Positions 1-7,517 of a DNA stretch of 24,206 nt are shown piece by piece (within the stretch, counting starts at the first letter, position 1; every line of letters begins with the position of its first letter). Position numbers and translations under genes: made by a program. This DNA is from DAIRVC01 sp036803025. Lineage in GTDB: Bacteria; Chloroflexota; Anaerolineae; Anaerolineales; E44-bin32. The DNA lies in NCBI GenBank assembly GCA_036803025.1, contig DAIRVC010000022.1, positions 1 through 24,206 of the forward strand, read 5' to 3'. The notes under the pieces were generated by a model, which saw nothing but the letters and a program-made list of their open reading frames with translations, ran no database searches and was not told the origin of the DNA.

Positions 1-1201
1 CCGCAAGCTGGGGCGCGAGCTGGAGATCTTCGTGTTCGACGACGAGGTCGGCCCCGGCCTGCCCCTGTGGCTGCCCAACGGCGGGATCATGATCGAGGAG
101 CTGGAGAAGCTGGCCAAGGACATGGAGCTGAAGGCCGGCTACAAGCGGGTGCGCACACCCCACCTGGCCAAGGAGGCGCTGTTCCAGCACAGCGGGCATC
201 TGCCGTACTACGCGGACACGATGTATCCGCCGATGGAGCTAGAGGGCGTCCGTTACTACGTCAAGCCGATGAACTGCCCGATGCATCACAAGATCTTCGC
301 CAGCAAATCGCGCTCGTACCGTGAATTGCCGCTGAGGCTGGCGGAATACGGCACCTGCTACCGCTACGAGAAGAGCGGCGAGTTATTCGGCCTGATGCGC
401 GTGCGCTCGATGCAGATGAACGACGCCCACATGTACTGCTCCGAGGCGCAGTTCGAGTCGGAGTTCATGGGCGTGATCCAGCTGTATCTGGAGTACTTCA
501 AGATCTTCGACATTGGCCGCTATGTCATGCGCTTCAGCACCCACCACAAGAAGGGGCTGGGCAAGAAGTACGTCGACAACGAAGCGCTGTGGATCAAGAC
601 CGAGGACATGGTGCGCCGAGCCATGACCAACGGCGGGGTGCCCTTCGTTGAGGTTCCCGATGAGGCCGCCTTCTACGGGCCGAAGATCGATGTGCAGATC
701 TGGAGCGCCACCGGCCGAGAGTTCTCGCTGGCCACCAACCAGGTCGATTTCGCCCAGCCGGCGCGCTTCAACCTGACCTTCATCAACGCCGACGGGCAGG
801 AGGAGACGCCGCTGTGCATCCACCGGGCGCCGCTCAGCACACACGAGCGCATGATCGGCTTCCTGATCGAGCACTACGCCGGCGCCTTCCCGGTCTGGCT
901 GTCGCCGGTGCAGGTGATGCTCATCCCGATCGCCGACCGGCATGCGGACTATGCCGGGCAGGTGCAGGCGCGGCTGCGCCAGGCAGGCGTGCGCGTCGAG
1001 GTCGACGATCGCAGCGAGCGCATGAACGCCAAGATTCGCGACGCCCAACTGCAGAAGATCCCCTACATGCTCGTGGTGGGCGATCGCGAGCGCGAGGCTG
1101 AGGCGGTCTCGGTCCGCCTGCGGAGTGGGGAGGACCTGGGCTCTCAACCGCTGGAGGCCTTCCTGGCTCGGGTTCAGGCGGAGATCGCTCAACGTGCATG
1201 A
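1..1201 (+). CDS. thrS: Threonyl-tRNA synthetase, 3' part (5' end outside window)
   Basis: Charges tRNA-Thr with threonine in the cytoplasm. The frame is open from base 2 and begins in the segment RKLGRELEIF just before the class II catalytic core, so about 399 C-terminal residues are visible. The TGS and editing domains expected upstream lie outside the window. Seen in sequence: the zinc-site cysteine in KPMNCPMHH, the motif 2 region (CYRYEKSGEL followed by RVRSMQMNDAH, with the second zinc ligand His), and the motif 3 region (CIHRAPLSTHERMIGF, with the third ligand His in IHRA). The anticodon-binding domain follows from about VQVMLIPI to the end. The GTG at 32 is an internal codon and not the start, because conserved sequence precedes it. 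The stop is TGA at 1199-1201, and a TATAAT box follows 10 bases later, so this gene probably ends its own transcription unit. Identity is very secure; only the 5' extent is unknown. Confidence 0.97.
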   Translation, partial: RKLGRELEIFVFDDEVGPGLPLWLPNGGIMIEELEKLAKDMELKAGYKRVRTPHLAKEALFQHSGHLPYYADTMYPPMELEGVRYYVKPMNCPMHHKIFASKSRSYRELPLRLAEYGTCYRYEKSGELFGLMRVRSMQMNDAHMYCSEAQFESEFMGVIQLYLEYFKIFDIGRYVMRFSTHHKKGLGKKYVDNEALWIKTEDMVRRAMTNGGVPFVEVPDEAAFYGPKIDVQIWSATGREFSLATNQVDFAQPARFNLTFINADGQEETPLCIHRAPLSTHERMIGFLIEHYAGAFPVWLSPVQVMLIPIADRHADYAGQVQARLRQAGVRVEVDDRSERMNAKIRDAQLQKIPYMLVVGDREREAEAVSVRLRSGEDLGSQPLEAFLARVQAEIAQRA

Positions 1202-1210
1202 GCCGGCCGG

Positions 1211-1216
1211 TATAAT
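1211..1216 (+). promoter_or_regulatory. Probable -10 box (TATAAT) for the L,D-transpeptidase
   Basis: A perfect TATAAT lies 10 bases after the thrS stop and 68 bases before the ATG at 1284. The hexamer 17 bases upstream (CTCAAC, 1188-1193) is a poor -35 match, so this may be a weak or activator-dependent promoter. Confidence 0.5.
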
Positions 1217-1283
1217 GGGTCCGGGCTGGGCCGGTTCGCTCCCTCGGACCGGTCAGTCCGGACGGGCGCGGGAGGCATCTGGC

Positions 1284-2441
1284 ATGCGACTCAGGCTTCT
1301 CATCGTGATGGCCGCGACGGCCACGGTGCTGGCGGGCGCCGGCCTGCTTTGGGCTGGATCGCTTGACCCGGCGCGCGCCGCGGCGGACAGCCCGGCAGGC
1401 TACGCCTGCCCGCCGCGCCTGCAGTTGCGTCGGCCGGGGGCCTGCCCCGCCATCGGGCTGGGCGGCGAGATCACCTTGCTGGCCGCGCGCGGTCTCTATC
1501 CGATTGCCCCGCTTCCCACCATCGGCCTGGATCCCAACCTGAGCTACGTCCCCTGGGACTACTTGCGCGTTGGCGATGGTTCGACGGCGTTGTATCCCTC
1601 GCCCGAAGCAGCGCTCTCTTCCGGCGGATCGGGTGTCGCCGTCGGTCCCGGGTTCGTGTTCTTCTCGTCGGCCTCGTCCATCGACACCGGCGGCGGGCGC
1701 GTCTATGCCACGCCGGGCGGCTATGTCCGCGGCGACAACGTATCCGATGCCAACGTATCGCTCTTTCAGGGCCTGGCCTTCAGCCGCACACCGCCTCGGC
1801 CGTTCGGCTGGATCATCCAGGGCGGGACGTGCAGCGAGCGCACGCCCGGAGAACCGGTCGATTACACCGGCCGCTGCTTCATGAGCCACGAGGTCGTCCA
1901 GATCTACGATGTCCAGCACGTCGGCGAGTGGGATTGGTTCCTGATCGGCCCGGACGAATGGCTGGAGCAGCGCATGATCGGCAAGGTCGAGCCGACCATG
2001 TCGCCTCCCGAAGGTGTGACCGGCGATCGTTGGATCAGTATCAACCTGTATGAGCAGACTCTCACGGCCTACGCCGGCGGTCGACTGGTGTTCGCCACGG
2101 CCGCCTCGACGGGACGGAATGGGAACTGGACGCAGCCCGGTCTCTTCCAAGTGTGGGCGAAGCTCGAGCGGGACGATATGACCGGCGGGATCCCGGGGGA
2201 GAACTTCTACTACCTGGAGAATGTCCCCTGGGTGCTGTACTTCGACCGGGCCAGAGCCCTGCACGGGACCTATTGGCACAACCGTTTCGGCGCGCCGACC
2301 TCACGCGGCTGCGTCAACCTCAGCCTGGCGGATGCGCACTGGGTCTACGAGTTCGCCTCCGAGGGCACCTGGGTGTACGTCTATGATCCCTCCGGGAACA
2401 CCCCGACCGACCCGGCCCTGTACGGTGAAGGCGGCGCCTGA
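1284..2441 (+). CDS. Exported L,D-transpeptidase (YkuD domain) with N-terminal SH3-like region
   Basis: A 385-residue protein predicted to act outside the membrane on peptidoglycan, where YkuD enzymes form 3-3 cross-links or attach proteins through an active-site cysteine. The ATG at 1284 is chosen because GGAGG (1271-1275) sits 8 bases upstream and the protein then opens with a signal peptide: charged MRLR, a hydrophobic stretch to about residue 24, and an Ala-rich site near residues 31-34. Residues ~35-245 are glycine- and proline-rich with SH3-like stretches (for example WDWFLIGPDEWLEQR); this part is not firmly assigned. The YkuD domain runs from about W250 to the end. Its catalytic signature is visible as H327 and H332 followed by S340-R-G-C343-V-N, the expected S-x-G-C pattern. 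The gene follows thrS but has its own -10 box. Function is secure at family level; the natural substrate is not known. Confidence 0.9.
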   Translation: MRLRLLIVMAATATVLAGAGLLWAGSLDPARAAADSPAGYACPPRLQLRRPGACPAIGLGGEITLLAARGLYPIAPLPTIGLDPNLSYVPWDYLRVGDGSTALYPSPEAALSSGGSGVAVGPGFVFFSSASSIDTGGGRVYATPGGYVRGDNVSDANVSLFQGLAFSRTPPRPFGWIIQGGTCSERTPGEPVDYTGRCFMSHEVVQIYDVQHVGEWDWFLIGPDEWLEQRMIGKVEPTMSPPEGVTGDRWISINLYEQTLTAYAGGRLVFATAASTGRNGNWTQPGLFQVWAKLERDDMTGGIPGENFYYLENVPWVLYFDRARALHGTYWHNRFGAPTSRGCVNLSLADAHWVYEFASEGTWVYVYDPSGNTPTDPALYGEGGA

Positions 2442-2456
2442 GCGCCGCCTTCACCG
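2423..2456 (+). terminator. 15-bp perfect hairpin enclosing the stop codon
   Basis: Arms CGGTGAAGGCGGCGC (2423-2437) and its exact complement (2442-2456) flank the four-base loop CTGA, whose TGA is the stop codon of the L,D-transpeptidase. No T-run follows, so it may act as a non-canonical terminator or as an mRNA 3'-end stabiliser. Confidence 0.6.
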
Positions 2457-2521
2457 ACCGTCCCCGCCCGCCGCTGCCGCACCGCTACGGTCAGTTGCGC
2501 CGATCCCCCCGTATCCGGGGT

Positions 2522-2564
2522 AGTACCAAAGTACTTTGACGGCCTGGAGCCGCGTTCCTACAAT
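2522..2564 (+). promoter_or_regulatory. Sigma-70-type promoter with palindrome over the -35 box
   Basis: TTGACG (2536-2541), a 17-base spacer and TACAAT (2559-2564) form a near-consensus promoter. The perfect 12-bp palindrome CAAAGTACTTTG (2527-2538) overlaps the -35 box. It is nested with a second inverted repeat, AGTAC-CAAA-GTACT (2522-2535). The position suggests an operator for a dimeric regulator; the regulator is unknown. Confidence 0.75.
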
Positions 2565-2614
2565 TGCGATGGAATCGGTCCGAGCCGGTATCGCGTTTTC
2601 TTGCGGAGGGCGGC

Positions 2615-2977
2615 ATGTACGCCAGCAACGAACTCCTCTTCCCCCCGGAGGCGATACCGCTGGTGCGCAACACGCGCGGCGACATCTGGCGCGCCCTGGT
2701 CGACCGGGTGAACATGCTTCCCGAAGACCACCCCGAGAGCCTCGGTTTCTCGTTGATGATGATCCGCCTGAACGGTTGTCTGGGATGCGAGACCGACTCC
2801 TACCGGGCGATGCGCGGCTGTGCCCCGTGCGCCCGCCAGACGCTGCGCCGCTTCAAAGGGACCGACGCGGACCTGCTTCAGCGATACGACTCCGCCCTGG
2901 CTGATGTCGTCGCCTTCCTGCAGACTCGCCCCGACCTGATACGTATCGAGAGCCTCGCGCCGGCGAAGGCCGCCTGA
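2615..2977 (+). CDS. Small protein with C-x2-C-x10-C-x2-C motif, function unknown
   Basis: I do not recognise a named family. The ATG at 2615 is preferred because GGAGGG (2605-2610) lies 4 bases upstream; the in-frame TTG at 2564 falls inside the -10 box and cannot be the start. The 120-residue product has no signal peptide or membrane segment. Cysteines C55, C58, C69 and C72 sit in NGCLGCETDSYRAMRGCAPC, a spacing that could bind zinc or an Fe-S cluster or form redox-active pairs. The rest is acidic/basic and mostly helical in appearance, ending in an Ala/Lys tail. The gene is isolated: it has its own promoter with a palindrome at the -35 box and its own terminator 32 bases after the stop. 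That arrangement suggests a separately controlled, perhaps stress- or redox-responsive protein. This last point is inference. Confidence 0.85.
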   Translation: MYASNELLFPPEAIPLVRNTRGDIWRALVDRVNMLPEDHPESLGFSLMMIRLNGCLGCETDSYRAMRGCAPCARQTLRRFKGTDADLLQRYDSALADVVAFLQTRPDLIRIESLAPAKAA

Positions 2978-3009
2978 CGCCCCGTCCGCGTTTCGATGCC
3001 AGATCCACC

Positions 3010-3035
3010 AGGCTCCCGGTGCTCCGGGAGCCTTT
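3010..3035 (+). terminator. Rho-independent terminator
   Basis: AGGCTCCCGG (3010-3019), loop TGCT and CCGGGAGCCT (3024-3033) form a perfect 10-bp GC-rich stem ending in TTT. It closes the unit of the four-cysteine protein. Confidence 0.85.
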
Positions 3036-3043
3036 CGCTATGG

Positions 3044-3049
3044 TAAACT
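3044..3049 (+). promoter_or_regulatory. Possible -10 box (TAAACT) for the Fe-S oxidoreductase gene
   Basis: GGTAAACT lies 9 bases after the terminator hairpin. No good -35 box is seen 16-18 bases upstream, where the hairpin itself lies. If used, the leader would be about 170 bases. The rest of 3050-3223 shows no other feature I can support. Confidence 0.3.
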
Positions 3050-3223
3050 CAGCCGCGCTGGCGCGCCCGGTCAGAGTCACCAGTATTCCACGGCCCAAGT
3101 TCGGACGGCGGGCACGCTTCGGGCGATGATACTCAGACCCGGAGCCGCCTGACCGCTGCGCGCGGGGCCAAACCTCAGGGCGACAAGGGTGGTGTGGGTG
3201 TTAGCTGCGCTGGGATACGGCCG

Positions 3224-5248
3224 ATGCTGACCGTCGCGGAGAGGCTTGTGTTCGCCCTGGCCGCCCTGGCAAGCGCCACCCTGGCCCTGCGGGCGACCCA
3301 GCGTTTGATCGGAATCCTCCGGCGCGGCCGCGGCCGCCCCGACTGGCGCCGGGTTCCCAGCCGCCTGGCCGATGTACTCGTCAAGACGATCGCCCTGCGG
3401 CCTGTTTTCCGGGCTCGCCCCCTGACCAGCCTGTTCCATGCTTTCGTTGCCTGGGGCTTCACCTACTACCTGCTCGTCAACATCGGCGACGTCCTGCAAG
3501 GATTCGTGCCCGGCCTGGTCTTCCTGGGTGAGGGACCGCTGGGAGATCTCTACCGCCTGGGCGGCGACGTCTTCACCGTCGGCGTTCTGGTGGGCATGCT
3601 GGCGCTGGCCGTACGCCGCTTCGGCCTGCGTGCGCCGGCGCTGCGCGTGCGCGACTCGACTCTCCTGCATCCGAAAGCGCGTCGCGGCATTCAGCGCGAC
3701 TCGGCCATCGTGGCCAGCTTCATTGTGCTGCACGTGGGCGGGCGCTTCCTGGGCGAGAGCTTCCATCTCGCCGCCGCCGGGCGCGATGCCTGGCAGCCGT
3801 TCGGCTCGCTGGCCTCAGGCCTGTGGGCCGGGTGGACGCCGGCGGCGCTTGAGATCGCCCGACACGCCGCCTGGTGGTTGGCGCTCGGGCTGATCCTGGC
3901 CTTCATCCCCTACTTCCCGTATTCCAAGCACATCCATCTGTTCTTCGCCCCGCTCAACTTCCTGCTCAAGCCGGAGCGCCGGTCGATCGGCGAGCTCGAG
4001 CCGCTTGACTTCGAGGACCAGAGCGTCGAGCAGTTCGGCGTCGCCCGCCTGGAAGACCTGTCCTACTCCGGACTGATGGATGCATACGCCTGCATCATGT
4101 GCAATCGCTGTCAGGATGCCTGTCCGGCGTACACCACCGGCAAGGTGCTCTCACCGGCGGCGCTCGAGATCAACAAGCGCTACTTCCTTAATCAGGAAGG
4201 CAGCCGATTGGCGGCCGGCGCGGCCAGCTCGCAGACGCTGCTCGAGTTCGCCATCCCGGCTGAGGCGGTCTGGGCCTGCACCGCCTGCGGCGCCTGCAGC
4301 GATATCTGCCCGGTCGGCAACGAACCGATGCGCGATATCCTCGAGATCCGCCGCTTCTTGGTCCTGACCGAGAACGCCTTCCCTGAGCAGCTGCAGGCTG
4401 CCTACCGCGGGATGGAGCGGACCGCCAATCCCTGGAACATCGCCCCCGAGAAGCGGCTGGAGTGGGCCGAAGGGTTGGATGTCCCGACCGTGGCCCAGAA
4501 TCCGGATGCCGAACTGCTGTGGTGGGTCGGCTGCGCGCCGGCGACGGATACGCGAGCGCAGAAGACTGCCCGCGCCTTCGCCCGGCTGCTGGCCGCGGCG
4601 CGTGTCGACTACGCCGTCCTCGGCTCCGAGGAGCGCTGCACCGGCGACGCGGCGCGCCGATCCGGCAACGAGTACTTGTTCTCCGAGATGGCCTCGGCCA
4701 ACGTGGCCAGCCTCAACCGGGTGGCCGCCCGACGAATCGTGACCACCTGTCCGCACTGCCTGCACACGCTGAAGAACGAGTACCCGGCCTTCGGCGGAAA
4801 CTACACCGTTATCCACCACAGCCAGCTGCTCGAGGAGCTCATCACCGCCGGCCGGCTTCCCCTCGTCACCGAGCAGAAGCCGGAGGCGATCGCGTTCCAC
4901 GATCCCTGCTACCTTGGGCGGCAGAACGGGGTCATCGAGGCGCCTCGCGCCGCACTCCGGGCGGCTTCCGGCGGCGCGCCGCTGGAGATGCGCAGCAGCC
5001 GGGCCCGCTCGTTCTGCTGCGGTGCCGGGGGGGCGCAGATGTGGAAGGAAGAGGAGCAGGGGCAGGAGCGCGTCAGCGCCGCGCGGCTGCGCCAGGCTCA
5101 GGCGACCGGGGCGTCCACCCTGGCGGTCGGCTGCCCGTTCTGCATGGTGATGCTGGCCGACGCTTCCAAAGACGCCGGCGAGCCCCTCCAGGTCCGCGAC
5201 CTGGCCGAGATTCTTGCCGAGCGGCTGTCGACAGACCCCTCGACCTAG
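3224..5248 (+). CDS. Membrane-bound heme/Fe-S oxidoreductase, ETF:menaquinone oxidoreductase (EMO/DUF224) type
   Basis: A 674-residue fusion of a NarI-like membrane cytochrome b and a heterodisulfide-reductase-like Fe-S module. Related EMO proteins pass electrons from electron-transfer flavoprotein to menaquinone during fatty-acid oxidation. Residues 1-~240 hold several membrane helices with histidines suited to heme b (FHAFVAWGF, HVGGRFLGESFH, RHAAWW). Two 4Fe-4S motifs start at C290 (CIMCNRCQDACP) and C352 (CTACGACSDICP). Two CCG-type halves follow. The first has lost one cysteine of its CC pair (ERCTGDAARRSGNE) but keeps TCPHC; the second is intact (SFCCGAGG at C598-C599, then GCPFC). The ATG at 3224 is chosen because the hydrophobic N-terminus begins there; GTG at 3194 is possible. 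No etfAB genes are adjacent, so the electron donor is inferred from family alone. Confidence 0.88.
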   Translation: MLTVAERLVFALAALASATLALRATQRLIGILRRGRGRPDWRRVPSRLADVLVKTIALRPVFRARPLTSLFHAFVAWGFTYYLLVNIGDVLQGFVPGLVFLGEGPLGDLYRLGGDVFTVGVLVGMLALAVRRFGLRAPALRVRDSTLLHPKARRGIQRDSAIVASFIVLHVGGRFLGESFHLAAAGRDAWQPFGSLASGLWAGWTPAALEIARHAAWWLALGLILAFIPYFPYSKHIHLFFAPLNFLLKPERRSIGELEPLDFEDQSVEQFGVARLEDLSYSGLMDAYACIMCNRCQDACPAYTTGKVLSPAALEINKRYFLNQEGSRLAAGAASSQTLLEFAIPAEAVWACTACGACSDICPVGNEPMRDILEIRRFLVLTENAFPEQLQAAYRGMERTANPWNIAPEKRLEWAEGLDVPTVAQNPDAELLWWVGCAPATDTRAQKTARAFARLLAAARVDYAVLGSEERCTGDAARRSGNEYLFSEMASANVASLNRVAARRIVTTCPHCLHTLKNEYPAFGGNYTVIHHSQLLEELITAGRLPLVTEQKPEAIAFHDPCYLGRQNGVIEAPRAALRAASGGAPLEMRSSRARSFCCGAGGAQMWKEEEQGQERVSAARLRQAQATGASTLAVGCPFCMVMLADASKDAGEPLQVRDLAEILAERLSTDPST

Positions 5249-5279
5249 CCCTGCGCGCGCCATTCGGCCCAGCGCAGGG
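5249..5279 (+). terminator. Weak stem-loop after the oxidoreductase gene
   Basis: CCCTGCGC (5249-5256) and GCGCAGGG (5272-5279) pair over a 15-base loop immediately after the stop codon. There is no T-run, so terminator activity is doubtful. Confidence 0.3.
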
Positions 5280-5297
5280 ACCCCACCACCCTAGCCG

Positions 5298-5325
5298 TTG
5301 ACTCCCGTCGGGAAGGGCTTATAGT
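5298..5325 (+). promoter_or_regulatory. Sigma-70-type promoter for the repeat lipoprotein
   Basis: TTGACT (5298-5303), a 16-base spacer and TATAGT (5320-5325) give a good promoter about 120 bases before the ATG at 5447. Confidence 0.75.
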
Positions 5326-5446
5326 CTGAATTGACGCCCCTGTGGGGGGTGCTTCTCCTCGCCGACCCAGTACCGTCACGCCCGGCCATCGTCATACGTT
5401 CCAGGCTCTGAGGGACTCTCCCTCCAGTAAGAACCGGAGGCGACCC

Positions 5447-7246
5447 ATGCTCAGGCGAGCGGCGTTGTTCCTCGCATTGGCCTTGCTCATGGCCATCGGG
5501 GCAGCGGCTTGCGACACTTATCTTCCCCGGTGTGAGGCCTCATCGCTTTCTGCACCCAGCCTGGCCAGCCCAGCCGATGCGGCCATTGTGGACAGCGGCC
5601 TCCCGGCCTTGTCCTGGATCTACCCGGATGACTGCTACCCGGACCACTACCGGGTGGATCTGACCGATTCCACCTTCGACCTGAACAACCTGGGCGACAC
5701 GACGGATGAGCCGACGACCTCCTGGCATCCAACGACCTCGTTGGTCGTCGGACGGAACTACTTCTGGCGCGTGGCGCCGGTCGTGGGTTCCACGGTCGGG
5801 CCGTACTCTTCGACCCACCGCTTCATTGTCGGGCCCGTGTGTGAGCCGGGAGAGCTAGTCGCCCCCGACCCGTTCGCGCCCGAGCCCGATCAGCGCGTCT
5901 ACCACGAGCATCAGGGCTTTGCCTGGACGTACCCCCACACGACCTGCCAGCCGGAGGGGTATCGCCTTCAAATCTCCGCCACAGAAGACTTCTCCTCGCT
6001 TGTTGTGGACAAGCGCGAATCGGAGCCGATTCCTACATGGAGTTCAGGTGTCGTGCTGGACGACTGCACGCGCTACTACTGGCGCGTGGCGGCCATCAGC
6101 GGCGCCGCGGACGGCCCCTGGTCGTCGGTGGAGACCTTCCATGTCGACTACGACGGCCTGTGTGAGACCTGCACGGCCGAGGCCCTCGTGGCGCCCGAGG
6201 ATCTGGCCCCGAACGGGGAGACGGTCGTCCTGGACCCCGACACTTACCTGTACCTGTCGGGAACCTATCCGCTGACGACCTGCCGCCCGGACCATATAGA
6301 AGCCTACGTCTGGCAGGGTGTGGAGCCGGAGACCCCCGGGATGACGGCGCGGGTGCCCATCCAGAGTGATGGCTCCTGGAGCATCCCCTGGGGGATCCCG
6401 CTCGAGCCGGGGAACATGTATCGCTGGCGTGCCTATGCGGGCCTAGAAACCGGCCCCGGGCCGGATGTCGACGGCCCGAGCGCGCTGGGCTACTTCTTCA
6501 CCGGCCCGATGTGCCCCGGTCCGGAGGGGATGCTGCCGGTCGACCTGATCAACCCGGCTGACGAGACCATCTTCGGGCCCACGGATTCGGTGACCTTCGC
6601 CTGGGATGACCCGACCGAATGCCACATCCGAGGTCTGTACGAGATCCAGATCTCGCTGACGGCGGACTTCAGCGAATACCTGCATCGCATCCCGATCCTG
6701 CAGAATGTCTGGACCATGACGGCGGAGGAGATCCCGCTGGAGCCCTGCACCCGCTACTACTGGCGGATCAAGACCGACCCGAGCGGTCCGCTGGAGGAGC
6801 CATTCTCCGATGTCTGGTCGTTCTTCGTCCAGCCGCCCGACGTGATCTGCCCTCCGGACCTGCTGGACCTCGAGATCCCGGCGATGGTGACGGCGGAGGT
6901 CGACCACAACTGCCGCAGCGGACCGTACACGGACGCTAGGAACGACGACACCTTCTTTGCAGGCGCCAGCGCGCCGATCCAGGCTCGCAACGCGGACGGG
7001 ACCTGGTTCCAGATCCTCAGCCCGAACCTTCGCCTTGCCTGCTGGATCTGGTCCGGGCGGACCGTGACCGAGGGGGACCTTAGCCGAGTGCCGGTGGTCT
7101 ATGTTGCGCCCCCGCCGACGCGAGTGCCGACGCCGATCGTGTGCGCCGACTACACGACTCAACAGATGTGCGTGTCCAACCCGGCCTGCCAGTGGGTCGT
7201 CTCTGTCGGAGCGCCCAATCTACTTGGTCACTGTGAGAACAGATAG
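5447..7246 (+). CDS. Lipoprotein with four fibronectin-like repeats and a C-terminal SH3-like domain
   Basis: A 599-residue surface protein of unknown function. The ATG at 5447 has GGAGG at 5436-5440, 6 bases upstream. It begins a signal peptide with lipid-attachment cysteine C22 (IGAAAC). Four repeats of about 105-115 residues follow. Each opens with a 'P-x-D/N-P' segment and a cysteine-containing loop (YPDDC, YPHTTC, YPLTTC, DDPTEC) and has the strand Y-x-W-R near residues 105, 211, 326 and 438. Most end in a G-P-x-S/F segment before the next module. This matches the fibronectin type III-like modules common in extracellular bacterial proteins. Residues ~465-550 look like an SH3-type domain (DHNCRSGPYT, then DGTWFQILS). 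The tail has a Pro-Thr linker and a short cysteine-rich end (MCVSNPACQW). The paired cysteines suggest disulfides outside the cell. Binding to wall or glycan is plausible but only inferred. Confidence 0.85.
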   Translation: MLRRAALFLALALLMAIGAAACDTYLPRCEASSLSAPSLASPADAAIVDSGLPALSWIYPDDCYPDHYRVDLTDSTFDLNNLGDTTDEPTTSWHPTTSLVVGRNYFWRVAPVVGSTVGPYSSTHRFIVGPVCEPGELVAPDPFAPEPDQRVYHEHQGFAWTYPHTTCQPEGYRLQISATEDFSSLVVDKRESEPIPTWSSGVVLDDCTRYYWRVAAISGAADGPWSSVETFHVDYDGLCETCTAEALVAPEDLAPNGETVVLDPDTYLYLSGTYPLTTCRPDHIEAYVWQGVEPETPGMTARVPIQSDGSWSIPWGIPLEPGNMYRWRAYAGLETGPGPDVDGPSALGYFFTGPMCPGPEGMLPVDLINPADETIFGPTDSVTFAWDDPTECHIRGLYEIQISLTADFSEYLHRIPILQNVWTMTAEEIPLEPCTRYYWRIKTDPSGPLEEPFSDVWSFFVQPPDVICPPDLLDLEIPAMVTAEVDHNCRSGPYTDARNDDTFFAGASAPIQARNADGTWFQILSPNLRLACWIWSGRTVTEGDLSRVPVVYVAPPPTRVPTPIVCADYTTQQMCVSNPACQWVVSVGAPNLLGHCENR

Positions 7247-7282
7247 CCATCGGCGAGGCCGTCGGCCGCATCCAGGTTGTAG

Positions 7283-7310
7283 GAGGCGCCCGCAAGGGCG
7301 CCTCTCTGCT
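7283..7310 (+). terminator. Terminator-like hairpin after the lipoprotein gene
   Basis: GAGGCGCCC (7283-7291), loop GCAA and GGGCGCCTC (7296-7304) form a perfect 9-bp stem with a stable GNRA-type loop. It is followed by a short pyrimidine-rich stretch. Confidence 0.7.
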
Positions 7311-7425
7311 TCCCGAATCTCGCAGCGGCACATCTCGTCAGACTCGCACCCCAGCCGTGGACCCCTCAAACAAGGCCACCCCTGGCGAACCCAATCATGG
7401 CTCGATCCGCGGGAGTCTCAGGCCA

Positions 7426-7454
7426 TTGAGACCGCCGGCCGGATTGGGTAAGAT
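7426..7454 (+). promoter_or_regulatory. Sigma-70-type promoter for the acetyltransferase
   Basis: TTGAGA (7426-7431), a 17-base spacer and TAAGAT (7449-7454). The predicted start of transcription is about 55 bases before the ATG at 7518. Confidence 0.65.
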
Positions 7455-7517
7455 TGCCGCCGCGGGGAGTGCCGGCCAGCGAGGCGCGTGTGCGCCCGGC
7501 CGGCTCCACCATAGGCC

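Noticed and set aside
32..34. GTG as the start of thrS
   Set aside because: The frame is open before it and encodes conserved ThrRS sequence (RKLGRELEIF), so the gene continues beyond the window edge.
921..2279. Long minus-strand open frame opposite thrS and the L,D-transpeptidase
   Set aside because: Arg/Pro/Gly-rich shadow of two conserved plus-strand genes.
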